From the NCBI GenBank assembly GCA_947447825.1, contig CANFLL010000042.1, forward strand, positions 1 through 34,777: 34,777 nucleotides of DNA. Direction: 5' to 3'. Positions within the stretch are counted from its first letter, which is position 1, and each line of letters opens with the position of its first letter. Both the position numbers and the translations under genes were made by a program. Below are positions 15,930-23,382 of this stretch, in pieces. This DNA is from Chitinophagaceae bacterium. Lineage in GTDB: Bacteria; Bacteroidota; Bacteroidia; Chitinophagales; Chitinophagaceae. Under the pieces are notes generated by a model. That model saw only the letters and a program-made list of their open reading frames with translations. It had not been told where the DNA came from and did not search any database.

Positions 15930-16703
15930 ATGGAAAACAATATTAATTACAGAAGTAATAATAGGTTTTGGCTTGGTGCCTTATTTTTAGTTGGCGGAGG
16001 ATTGCTATTGGCTAGTAAACTCGGAGCCCCCATACCGCATTGGGTATTTTCTTGGCAAGCATTTCTTATTGCAATGGGATTTTATAGTGGCATTAAACAT
16101 CGCTTTCAAAGTGGTGGATGGCTGATAATGATTGGCGTTGGCTCTTATTTTCTATTGGATGAAAACCTGGCAGACTATCAATTGCACCAATATCTGTTGC
16201 CAGTAATGATAATGTTGGTGGGGGTTATTTTTATTCTTTGTCCTAAGAAAAGATTCTTCAGAAATAAGAATAGATGGCGTAATAACTGGGACGATAAAGC
16301 AAAACATGCCTTTGATGGTGCTTTAAATGGAGACAATACTTCCTCGGCAGGTAACGCAACAGCTACCGAAGAAGTTCTGTATATCAACTCTATTTTTAGT
16401 GGTGTAAAAAGAACCGTGTTTTCTAAAAACTTTAAAGGCGGAGAAATAAGTTGCGTATTTGGCGGTGCTGAAATAGATTTGCTTCAAGCGGATATTCAAG
16501 GAATAGTAACACTGAAACTAGATGAAGTGTTTGGTGGTATAGAACTAAGAATACCCTCAAACTGGACGGTGCAAACGCAAATAGATGGCATGTTTCATGG
16601 TGTGGATGATAAGAGAAGGTTTCAAGAAAATGCCGACCCAAACAAAGTACTTATCTTGAAGGGTTCGGCAGTGTTTGCTGGTATAGAGATAAAGAGTCAT
16701 TAA
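15930..16703 (+). CDS. LiaF-like membrane protein
   Basis: The 257-residue protein has four membrane segments (about residues 13-30, 39-55, 62-77 and 86-104), then a basic, Asn/Ser-rich linker. A C-terminal beta-rich domain (about 145-257) carries the repeated F-(S/G)-G-(V/A/I) pattern of LiaF C-terminal domains: NSIFSGVKRTVFSKNFKGGE, VFGGAEIDLLQADI, VFGGIELRIP and VFAGIEIKSH. In Firmicutes LiaF restrains a cell-envelope stress two-component system. Here a histidine kinase and response regulator follow on the same strand, so an analogous role as a partner or inhibitor of that kinase is plausible (inference). Its own promoter lies at 15876-15907. Confidence 0.85.
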   Translation: MENNINYRSNNRFWLGALFLVGGGLLLASKLGAPIPHWVFSWQAFLIAMGFYSGIKHRFQSGGWLIMIGVGSYFLLDENLADYQLHQYLLPVMIMLVGVIFILCPKKRFFRNKNRWRNNWDDKAKHAFDGALNGDNTSSAGNATATEEVLYINSIFSGVKRTVFSKNFKGGEISCVFGGAEIDLLQADIQGIVTLKLDEVFGGIELRIPSNWTVQTQIDGMFHGVDDKRRFQENADPNKVLILKGSAVFAGIEIKSH

Positions 16704-16730
16704 GTAACTAATATCTTTATAGCTAACCTA

Positions 16731-16763
16731 AACCCTATAAGGGTTTTGAACCCTTATAGGGTT
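16731..16763. terminator. Perfect 15-bp hairpin between LiaF-like and kinase genes
   Basis: AACCCTATAAGGGTT (16731-16745) and its exact reverse complement AACCCTTATAGGGTT (16749-16763) are separated by TTG. Each arm is itself nearly palindromic (AACCCTnnnAGGGTT), so alternative folds are possible. There is no strong T-run afterwards. It could attenuate read-through into the kinase gene or be a dispersed intergenic palindrome. Confidence 0.6.
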
Positions 16764-16828
16764 GGCAATTGGTTTTTGTAATTTTATCTACCGCCGTATA
16801 CTTTTATCAATTGTAATTATTTCTAAAA

Positions 16829-17866
16829 TTGGCTGCCACAGTAACTACATATAAAGAAAAATATTTTCTGACCATTGCCTTATGGTGGTTGCTATGGATG
16901 CTGCTGCAGTGGAACGTGATTTATAGGCTTGGTTACAGCAATGCGGAAGCAATTACCGACAGTATAATCAGTAATACCCTACTTAGCCTTGCCTGCTTTG
17001 TGGTGTTTAATAACATGCGCTACTATCTGCCCAAACATCAAAGGCACATTTATCTTATCACTATCAGTACCATTCTTAGCAGCTTGTGGCTAATTTGTTT
17101 ACGAATCTTACTAGGAATTATATTTAGAAATGATACAATCTACACCAGCTTTCTGGCCCAATCATCTACCATACGTTTTGGCTTTTCCTTTTTAATGATT
17201 GGGTTTATGTCTACCATCAGCCTTTTATGGTATTCGCAAAAAGAACAAATGGAGATAGATGCCAATAAAAAAGAAATAGAACAACTTGCAAAAGATGCAG
17301 AACTTTTTAACCTAAGGCAGCAACTGCAACCCCATTTTCTGTTTAATAGTCTCAATTCTATTAGTGCATTAACAGGTAGCCAACCAGAGAAAGCTAGAGA
17401 AATGATTGAACAGTTATCAGACTTTTTAAGGAGTACGCTGCGTAAGGAAAACCATCATAAGAATAGCCTGCATGAAGAGTTGACTCATTTGAGGCTTTAT
17501 CTAGAGATTGAAAAAGTTAGATTCGGACATCGATTACAAACGGAGATAAACATAAACGAAGAGATTGGACAATTGCAAGTTCCCTCCCTCCTTTTGCAAC
17601 CAGTAGTAGAAAACGCTATCAAGTTCGGATTATATAATACTATTGGCAATGTGCTGATTAGTATTTCTGCAACACAAATAGGAAGTACCTTACTGATAAC
17701 GGTTCAGAATCCTTATGATTCATCAATAGTAGAAACTTCAAATGGCACTGGCTTTGGGTTGCAATACATTAAACGAAGACTCTTTTTATTGTTTGGCAGA
17801 AATGATTTAGTGCAAACCATTCAGCAAAACGATACATTTATTACCCAACTAAACATTCCACAATAG
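16829..17866 (+). CDS. LytS/YehU-type sensor histidine kinase
   Basis: The 345-residue membrane kinase has four N-terminal transmembrane segments (to about residue 132), a short charged coiled segment (KEQMEIDANKKEIEQLAKDA), then a His_kinase-type catalytic region. The phosphoacceptor motif is QPHFLFNSLNS with H169, the N-box is QPVVENAIKFG with N262, and the ATP lid includes GTGFGLQYIKRRL. The start is a TTG at 16829: the first in-frame ATG lies inside the first membrane helix, so TTG fits best. The response regulator begins two bases after its stop, so the pair is translated together. The signal sensed is unknown; the neighbouring LiaF-like protein suggests envelope stress. Confidence 0.9.
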   Translation: MAATVTTYKEKYFLTIALWWLLWMLLQWNVIYRLGYSNAEAITDSIISNTLLSLACFVVFNNMRYYLPKHQRHIYLITISTILSSLWLICLRILLGIIFRNDTIYTSFLAQSSTIRFGFSFLMIGFMSTISLLWYSQKEQMEIDANKKEIEQLAKDAELFNLRQQLQPHFLFNSLNSISALTGSQPEKAREMIEQLSDFLRSTLRKENHHKNSLHEELTHLRLYLEIEKVRFGHRLQTEININEEIGQLQVPSLLLQPVVENAIKFGLYNTIGNVLISISATQIGSTLLITVQNPYDSSIVETSNGTGFGLQYIKRRLFLLFGRNDLVQTIQQNDTFITQLNIPQ

Positions 17867-17868
17867 TT

Positions 17869-18597
17869 ATGAAATGTATAATAATAGACGATGAACCGCT
17901 TGCGAGAAGCATGGTGAGGGAATATTTGCAATACCATCCCACAATAGAAATTGTTGCTGAATGCGGTGATGGTTTTGAAGGATTGAAAGCTATTCAACAA
18001 TACAATCCTCAATTACTATTTTTAGATATTCAGATGCCTAAAATAAATGGATTTGAATTATTGGAATTGATAGATACACTACCGAAAGTAATATTTACAA
18101 CGGCATTTGAAGAATATGCAGTGAAGGCATTTGAAAGCAATGCGATTGATTATTTGCTAAAACCATTTAGTAAAGACCGCTTTGAGAAAGCTTTGCAAAA
18201 GGCAATACAAGCTACGGATTTAAAACCTACAGAAGCTGTAATAGAAGAGGCGGCATTGTTTCCACAGCAAACCACAAGAGTAGTGGTGAAAGATGGCGGC
18301 AAAATAAGAATCATCCCTATCATGCAGATACAATACTTGGAAGCTGCCGACGATTATGTAAAAATATTTACGGCGGATGGTTACTTCCTCAAAAAGAAAA
18401 CGATGAGCTACTTTAGCCAGAGTTTGCCATCACAGCAATTTGTCAGGATACATCGGTCATACATTCTCAATATTCAATTAATAAACAGGATTGAGGCTTA
18501 TGAAAAAGAAAGTTGGCTAGCAATACTTACCACTGGACAGAAGCTGCCAATAAGCAAAACTGGGTATGCAAAGCTGAAAGAAGTATTGGGGATATAA
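17869..18597 (+). CDS. LytTR family response regulator
   Basis: The 242-residue protein pairs a receiver domain (about 1-118) with a LytTR DNA-binding domain (about 138-240). The receiver has the acidic pair in IIIDDEPLAR, the phosphorylation site D53 in LFLDIQMP and K98 in LLKPF. The LytTR part includes IQYLEAADDYVKIFTADGYF and FVRIHRSYILNIQLINRIEA. The gene begins two bases after the kinase stop codon. It should bind direct repeats upstream of its targets, which may include the LiaF-like operon itself (inference). An isolated AT-rich 57-base gap follows before the convergent minus-strand gene. Confidence 0.93.
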   Translation: MKCIIIDDEPLARSMVREYLQYHPTIEIVAECGDGFEGLKAIQQYNPQLLFLDIQMPKINGFELLELIDTLPKVIFTTAFEEYAVKAFESNAIDYLLKPFSKDRFEKALQKAIQATDLKPTEAVIEEAALFPQQTTRVVVKDGGKIRIIPIMQIQYLEAADDYVKIFTADGYFLKKKTMSYFSQSLPSQQFVRIHRSYILNIQLINRIEAYEKESWLAILTTGQKLPISKTGYAKLKEVLGI

Positions 18598-18654
18598 TTA
18601 ACTAAGGTAATGTATCGAGAAGAACAGTTAATATAATAGAAGCTGAACATTAGC

Positions 18655-18954
18655 TTATTGGGCAAACTTATCCGTCTTTTCGGCCCCTGTAATGTCGCCA
18701 TTACTGCGAATTTGAATTTGCAAGTTGCTAATCCATTCACTGCAACCACGACTATATAAAAACTCATTTACATCATGAATAAGTTTCATTACCTCATCAT
18801 AAGTGCCTTCTAATACGGTAGAAAAAGCACCAACTTCATACTTTACATTCGATGCTTGAATGATGGAGATTGCTTCATCCACCCACTCGTAAGGATGCTT
18901 ATCCGTTACTACAGGAATAATCTGAATGCTTGCGTTGATGATGTAGTTATGCAT
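18655..18954 (-). CDS. MTH1187/YkoF-type thiamine-binding protein
   Basis: The 99-residue protein matches the small thiamine-binding family (PF01910 type): ASIQIIPVVTDKHPYEWVDE, then YEVGAFSTVLEGTYDEVMKL and a terminal beta strand NLQIQIRSNGDI. These form ferredoxin-like dimers or tetramers and bind thiamine or a related small molecule. The gene follows aroC by 26 bases on the same strand, with the short C-rich/G-rich palindrome in between, so it is probably the last gene of the shikimate run, without an obvious metabolic link. Confidence 0.85.
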   Translation of the reverse strand: MHNYIINASIQIIPVVTDKHPYEWVDEAISIIQASNVKYEVGAFSTVLEGTYDEVMKLIHDVNEFLYSRGCSEWISNLQIQIRSNGDITGAEKTDKFAQ

Positions 18955-18955
18955 A

Positions 18956-18976
18956 GCCCCTAACCCCTAAAGGGGA
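18956..18976. repeat. Short C-rich/G-rich palindromic element, copy 1
   Basis: CCCCTAACCCCTAAAGGGGA can fold as CCCCT-AA-AGGGG (18964-18975). A very similar sequence lies inside aroA at 21382-21403 and a looser one before aroB at 23306-23340. It lies between aroC and the thiamine-binding gene, with no room for other signals. Confidence 0.65.
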
Positions 18977-18980
18977 ATAT

Positions 18981-20282
18981 TTAGTTGTTGATAATAATTG
19001 TTTCTGATACTGCATCCAAATTAATAACACCATACACATGCGGAAAAGCAACATTTAATGATGGAGCTATCTCATACTTTAGTGTATGATGAAGTTTTTC
19101 TGGTTGAATAACAAGCTTAACCAAATTGGTTTGTCCAGCAAAGAAACGTTCTAATGTGCCAGGAACTTGTTCTGCCGTACTTAAATGAATGAAACCTTCC
19201 GTATCTAAAGAAGCGGCTTCGTAGTAGCCTAATTCCTTAGCAGCTTCCCAAGCGGCTTGTGTAGTGATATGATAAATAGGTTCCTCTTTTGGAAGACGGC
19301 GAGGGATTTGATATTCCAACAACATCAAGTCAGTTAAAACCATTGCCGTAACCGCTTCCAACACAACAGGAACACGCAAAGCTATACACAAATCGTGACG
19401 ACCTTTTACAGAGAATGGTTCTACTTCGCCAGTATTCCAGTTAAGTGAATTCTGCTCTTTTGGCGTGGAAGAAGTTGGTTTTATAGCAATGCGAAACTCT
19501 AATTCATTGTTATTAGTAATACCACCAACAATTCCCCCTGCATGATTGGTAGTTGTTTTACCCGTGCTATCTGCAATGGTGTCATTATGATCTACGCCAA
19601 ACATCTTGGCGGCAGCAAAGCCAGCACCAAATTCAATACCTTTTACAGCAGGGATAGCAAAGACTGCATGACTAATTAATGATTCTACAGAATCGAAAAA
19701 GTGTTCGCCCAAACCTAGAGGAAGACCATTTACCTTACAATCTACAATGCCACCAATACTATCCTTAGCATCAATAGCTTTCTGCAAACCTTTTTCTAAA
19801 TCCTTCTCCCCTCCTATTTCTAGTATCGTACTTTTTACTTCTATTCCTTTTAATAGTTTCTTGGCAATAACACCAACTGCTACTAAACAAACAGTCAAGC
19901 GACCACTAAAGTGTCCACCACCTCTGTAATCTTCGAAGCCACCATATTTCTGATGTGCCACAAAGTCCGCATGACCGGGACGAGGAAAATCACGTTGCTT
20001 TTGATAATCGGAAGAGCGGGTATTGTTATTTTCGAAGATGATGGTAATGGGCGCACCGGTAGTGTAGCCATTAAATAACCCACTCTTAAAGATGGGTAAA
20101 TCAGTTTCTTGACGAGGAGTGGTTCCTTTTTGGGTTCCACCTTTACGGCGTTCAATATCAACCAAGAAGTCATCAACTTTCAAAGGCAATCCAGCAGGAC
20201 AGCCATCAATATTAACACCCGCACATTCTCCGTGCGATTCGCCAAATATGGTAACCTTAAAAATTCGTCCGAATGAGTTCAT
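18981..20282 (-). CDS. aroC: Chorismate synthase fused to a C-terminal DUF952 domain
   Basis: Residues about 1-330 are a complete chorismate synthase, the FMNH2-dependent last step of the shikimate pathway (EPSP to chorismate): FGESHGECAGVNIDGCPAGL near the start, RPGHADFVAHQKYGGFEDYR, RGGGHFSGR at 120-128, GKTTTNHAGGIVGGITNN and VKGRHDLCIALRVPVVLEA. Instead of ending, the frame continues after RRLPKEE into a second domain (about 335-430) that matches DUF952: PIYHITTQAAWEAAKELGYY, EGFIHLST at about 362-369, then FFAGQTNLVKLVI and AFPHVYGVINLDAV. Ordinary chorismate synthases have about 350-390 residues; this one has 433. The start is six bases after the stop of the PIN-domain gene. The second domain's role is unknown. 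Confidence 0.93.
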   Translation of the reverse strand: MNSFGRIFKVTIFGESHGECAGVNIDGCPAGLPLKVDDFLVDIERRKGGTQKGTTPRQETDLPIFKSGLFNGYTTGAPITIIFENNNTRSSDYQKQRDFPRPGHADFVAHQKYGGFEDYRGGGHFSGRLTVCLVAVGVIAKKLLKGIEVKSTILEIGGEKDLEKGLQKAIDAKDSIGGIVDCKVNGLPLGLGEHFFDSVESLISHAVFAIPAVKGIEFGAGFAAAKMFGVDHNDTIADSTGKTTTNHAGGIVGGITNNNELEFRIAIKPTSSTPKEQNSLNWNTGEVEPFSVKGRHDLCIALRVPVVLEAVTAMVLTDLMLLEYQIPRRLPKEEPIYHITTQAAWEAAKELGYYEAASLDTEGFIHLSTAEQVPGTLERFFAGQTNLVKLVIQPEKLHHTLKYEIAPSLNVAFPHVYGVINLDAVSETIIINN

Positions 20283-20288
20283 TTGTTA

Positions 20289-20723
20289 TTATTGTAATAA
20301 TATTTCTATTTCTGTGCTGTCAAAAATATTGGCAAATCCTCTTGCTTTCAAACCTTTATTTAAAGGTTTATCTCCAGACCATAAAATTGCTCCTAAATAT
20401 ATAGTTGCTGCAACAAATGCAGCGTCATCTTGGTCGATGCCATAAACAAGTAGAAAAGCAACATCTTGAATTTCATTGGGAATGTCAACGTAATTAACAA
20501 CCTTTAACTTATCTAAAAGTAACTTTATTGATACTTCTAGTTCACTTTCTGTTGATTTAGAAGATTTCATCAATTTCAAATGATGCTTTGCAAGTTCTTC
20601 AAGTGTTGCACAATGAATATGTAAATTGTGCTTTAATGATAGTAATTGAAACTGTTGGGAAGTTTTTCCTTTTTGAGATATTATAATACTCATTAAGATG
20701 TTAGAATCGAGTACTATATTCAA
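20289..20723 (-). CDS. PIN-domain toxin of a type II toxin-antitoxin pair
   Basis: A 144-residue PIN-domain protein, probably a metal-dependent RNase. It has the first acidic motif in VLDSNILMSI, a middle acidic helix (LEELAKHHLKLM) and the pattern DQDDAAFVAATIYLGAILWS followed by G-D-K-P-L near the C-terminus, giving the usual cluster of acidic residues. It appears to start at a TTG at 20723 that overlaps the antitoxin stop (TTGA), a typical translationally coupled arrangement. Its stop is six bases before the chorismate synthase ATG, so any transcript reaching aroC passes through it. The RNA target is unknown. Confidence 0.82.
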   Translation of the reverse strand: MNIVLDSNILMSIIISQKGKTSQQFQLLSLKHNLHIHCATLEELAKHHLKLMKSSKSTESELEVSIKLLLDKLKVVNYVDIPNEIQDVAFLLVYGIDQDDAAFVAATIYLGAILWSGDKPLNKGLKARGFANIFDSTEIEILLQ

Positions 20724-20950
20724 AATAGACGTTGTTTAATTTTGTCTAGATAAGGCTTCATGGCTTCCCTTCTTTCTTTCTTGACTTCCAATAACAACTC
20801 TTCTAATTCTGAACCAGCATCTACATCACAAAAATATTCAGACTCCTTTTGGGAGTTATCTATTTGTTCAACTACTTTTTTTAACTCGCCAGTGTACTTT
20901 TCCCTTGGTATTCTAATAACTACTTCCTTCTCTAATATTTCTACTGACAT
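20720..20950 (-). CDS. Antitoxin-like protein upstream of the PIN toxin
   Basis: A 76-residue acidic/basic helical protein: MSVEILEKEVVIRIPREKYT at the start, then a helical, strongly charged C-terminal half (ELEELLLEVKKERREAMKPY). Size, position and the four-base overlap with the PIN gene identify it as the probable antitoxin; the short beta-like N-terminus would fit DNA binding and the helix toxin wrapping (inference). It starts 32 bases after the aroA stop. I do not recognise a named antitoxin family. Confidence 0.7.
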   Translation of the reverse strand: MSVEILEKEVVIRIPREKYTGELKKVVEQIDNSQKESEYFCDVDAGSELEELLLEVKKERREAMKPYLDKIKQRLF

Positions 20951-20982
20951 AAATTTGTTTTGCCCAAATCTACAGTAAAATC

Positions 20983-22272
20983 TTAAGAAAGCACTGCTCC
21001 CAACTTTTCTATGTGCTGATAGAAGTTAGGATATGATTTATTAATCGCCTCCGCTTCTTCAATTGTCACAGCACCAGTCGCTTTTAAAGCAGCAACAGCA
21101 CAAGCCATGGCAATACGGTGATCGTGGCGAGAATGAACAGTTGCACCATGCAAACCATTGCCACCATTAACAATCATCAAATCGTCTTGCAAAACTATTT
21201 CTACCCCCATTTTGGCAAACTCATCTTGCAATGTCAATCCTCTATTGCTTTCTTTGTGAGCTAACCTACTTACGCCCTCTATAACTGTTTTACCCGTGCA
21301 ATAAGAAGCAAGTGCAACCAACGGAGGAAATAAATCAGGACAATCGGTAGCGTCAAAATGAAAAGCTTGTAAACTATTACCACCCCCAACTCCTGAAGGG
21401 GAGGCAACATCTATTTGTTCTAATTGAATAGAGAGTTTGCAACCACAATCTATTAAAGCTTGCAATATTGCCTTATCAGCTTGAGTAGAATGTACGTCTA
21501 ATCCTTTCACCGTAATATCTCCAGCAACAGCACCAGCTACTAAAAGAAAAGCAGCACCACTCCAATCCCCTTCAACAGTGTAATCTATACTTTCTTTTTG
21601 GGCTGATTTATCAACAGGATTTACGGTAAAGCTTTCGTAATTATTATTGATAATGCTATAGCCAAAGTCCTCCAAAACCTTAAGCGAAAGGTCTATATAA
21701 GGCTTGCTTTTTAAATCTGTAACAGAAATAGTGACTGGTTCAGTAGCTGAAGCAGCATAAGCAAATAATAATCCGGTTAAGAATTGAGAACTAAGTGAAC
21801 CATCAACGGTAATTGCTTTTGGTTGTAATGACCCTTGAATGTGCAATGGAAGTTTGCCAGCATTAGAAGTAATTTGTACACCTAATTGAGGCAATATCTC
21901 ATCGAAGAAATCCATTGGGCGGGTTAATAAACTCCCCTTTCCATTAATGGTAATCTTACTTGGTGACAAAGCAAAAATGGGTGTAAACATCCTGATGCCT
22001 AAGCCACTTTCACCGCAGTTTACGGTAATATCTTCGGTAGTATTTAATCCTTTAGAATTAACCACCAAAACATCATCCTTATATTCAACAGTTGCGCCCA
22101 AATCTTGAATCATCTGCACCGCAGCCTTATCATCATTGGAAATCCCTGGATTATGTATTATAGTTTGTCCAACTTTTAGTAATGCAGCAGCACAAGCCCT
22201 CTGCATAGAACTCTTAGATGCCGCAGCCGTTATTGTTCCTTTTAATGTTGATGGTTGTATCGTTACAATCAC
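20983..22272 (-). CDS. aroA: 3-phosphoshikimate 1-carboxyvinyltransferase (EPSP synthase)
   Basis: The enzyme joins PEP to shikimate-3-phosphate. The 429 residues show the substrate lysine in ASKSSMQRACAAALL (K20), GESGLGIRMFTPIFALSP, the DGSLSSQFLTGLL loop, the central EGDWSGAAFLLVAGAV, DCPDLFPPLVALASYC and the RHDHRIAMACAVAAL motif near the end. An insertion at residues 290-297 (ASPSGVGG, part of VASPSGVGGGNSL) is encoded by a copy of the short C-rich/G-rich palindrome also found after aroC. It is in frame and lies in a surface region just before AFHFDATDCPDL, so the enzyme is probably still active. The gene sits 13 bases downstream of aroB and 32 bases before the antitoxin gene. Confidence 0.95.
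   Translation of the reverse strand: MIVTIQPSTLKGTITAAASKSSMQRACAAALLKVGQTIIHNPGISNDDKAAVQMIQDLGATVEYKDDVLVVNSKGLNTTEDITVNCGESGLGIRMFTPIFALSPSKITINGKGSLLTRPMDFFDEILPQLGVQITSNAGKLPLHIQGSLQPKAITVDGSLSSQFLTGLLFAYAASATEPVTISVTDLKSKPYIDLSLKVLEDFGYSIINNNYESFTVNPVDKSAQKESIDYTVEGDWSGAAFLLVAGAVAGDITVKGLDVHSTQADKAILQALIDCGCKLSIQLEQIDVASPSGVGGGNSLQAFHFDATDCPDLFPPLVALASYCTGKTVIEGVSRLAHKESNRGLTLQDEFAKMGVEIVLQDDLMIVNGGNGLHGATVHSRHDHRIAMACAVAALKATGAVTIEEAEAINKSYPNFYQHIEKLGAVLS
21382..21403. repeat. Short C-rich/G-rich palindromic element, copy 2, inside aroA
   Basis: CCCCCAACTCCTGAAGGGGA aligns with CCCCTAACCCCTAAAGGGGA of copy 1 with only a few differences, in the same orientation. It encodes residues 290-297 of EPSP synthase without breaking the frame. 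Confidence 0.65.
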
Positions 22273-22285
22273 GTATGTCTATTTA

Positions 22286-23305
22286 TTAAAATGCTTTAAT
22301 TATTTGTTCTATTTCTTCAATAGGAATTTGTTTTATCACCCCTTTTCCAATCTTTTCCAATAAGATGTAATTGATAGAATTCTTTTCCCTTTTCTTGTCC
22401 ATCTTCAAAACATTCAATACAGCAGTATTATCAAACTCAAGATTGGTAGGAAGTCCATAGTTTCCTAGTACTTCTTTTACTTCCTCTGTTTGTTTAAACC
22501 CAAGTAACTGTTCTGAAATAATGGCTGCATAAGCGGTTCCTATTGCAACAGCTTGCCCATGATATAGTTCGTACTTATTCTCCAACGCATGACCAAGCGT
22601 ATGCCCAAGGTTCAATAGTTTTCTATCTGCTTTTTCAAATTCATCTTTCTGTACAACCTTGGTTTTTAGTTTGGCATTACGCTCCACTAAATCAGCTAAA
22701 AGTGCTTTGTCTTTTTGGAAAGTAGCCAATGTATTTGCCTTTAGTAGCTTAAACATGGCTGCATCTTTAATACAAGCATGTTTAATAATTTCAGCAAACC
22801 CATTACTCCAATCAGCATCAGTTAAAGTTTTCAAAAGACTTACATCATATAATAAAAAATTAGGCTGGCGAATGATGCCTACCATGTTTTTATACAGTCC
22901 TACATCTATACCATTTTTTCCACCAATACTAGCATCAACCATTGCCAATAAAGTAGTTGGCACAAATCCAAAGGCAATTCCACGCATATAAACACTGGCA
23001 ACATAGCCCGTCATATCCGTAATTACGCCACCACCAATACCTACAAGTGTTGTTTTTCTATCAGCTTGTAGTTCTATTAGCTGATTAATAATACTATCTA
23101 TGGTGGTTTGATTCTTATGCTTTTCTCCAGAAGGAACTACAATTGTCTTGAAGCCTTTAAACTTTGCCTGATGCAGGCTATGAATGGTTTCGTCGGTAAT
23201 GATAATGGTATTATCAACCGGAACAATTTCTTTTAATTGTTTAATGGAGGCATCAAAGTAGTAATCGACAGAGGCTGTAGTAAATTTGAATGTTTGTTTT
23301 TTCAT
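22286..23305 (-). CDS. aroB: 3-dehydroquinate synthase
   Basis: NAD- and metal-dependent enzyme making 3-dehydroquinate from DAHP. The 339 residues show IITDETIHSLHQAKFKGFKT, VPSGEKHKNQTTIDSIINQL, the NAD-binding GIGGGVITDMTGYVASVYMR, FGFVPTTLLAMVDASIGGKN and the metal-binding LLNLGHTLGHALENKYELYHGQAVAIG. The frame is open to 23347, but the extra 14 codons (MFNPPMPLTIRDFC) are the translation of a palindromic repeat; the ATG at 23305 (MKKQTFKFTTASVDYY) is the natural start. The gene lies between the DAHP synthase and aroA, all on the minus strand. Confidence 0.95.
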   Translation of the reverse strand: MKKQTFKFTTASVDYYFDASIKQLKEIVPVDNTIIITDETIHSLHQAKFKGFKTIVVPSGEKHKNQTTIDSIINQLIELQADRKTTLVGIGGGVITDMTGYVASVYMRGIAFGFVPTTLLAMVDASIGGKNGIDVGLYKNMVGIIRQPNFLLYDVSLLKTLTDADWSNGFAEIIKHACIKDAAMFKLLKANTLATFQKDKALLADLVERNAKLKTKVVQKDEFEKADRKLLNLGHTLGHALENKYELYHGQAVAIGTAYAAIISEQLLGFKQTEEVKEVLGNYGLPTNLEFDNTAVLNVLKMDKKREKNSINYILLEKIGKGVIKQIPIEEIEQIIKAF

Positions 23306-23340
23306 GCAAAAATCCCTAATAGTGAGGGGCATTGGGGGAT
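23306..23340. repeat. C-rich/G-rich palindromic element, copy 3, before aroB
   Basis: On the minus strand CCCCCAATGCCCCTCACTA is followed by a TTAGGGA end. It has the same layout as copies 1 and 2 but a longer loop. It abuts the aroB start and extends the open frame artificially. Confidence 0.5.
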
Positions 23341-23350
23341 TAAACAAAGA

Positions 23351-23377
23351 AAGTACCCTGCTTAGGGCAGGGTACTT
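23351..23377 (-). terminator. Hairpin after DAHP synthase/chorismate mutase gene
   Basis: AAGTACCCTGC (23351-23361) pairs perfectly with GCAGGGTACTT (23367-23377) around a five-base loop, five bases after the stop codon at 23383. On the minus strand the stem is followed by a T-rich run. It may separate or attenuate transcription between the DAHP synthase gene and aroB. Confidence 0.65.
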
Positions 23378-23382
23378 TTATT

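Noticed and set aside
23306-23347. Fourteen-residue N-terminal extension of aroB
   Set aside because: Encoded by a palindromic repeat; the ATG at 23305 matches the usual start of the enzyme.
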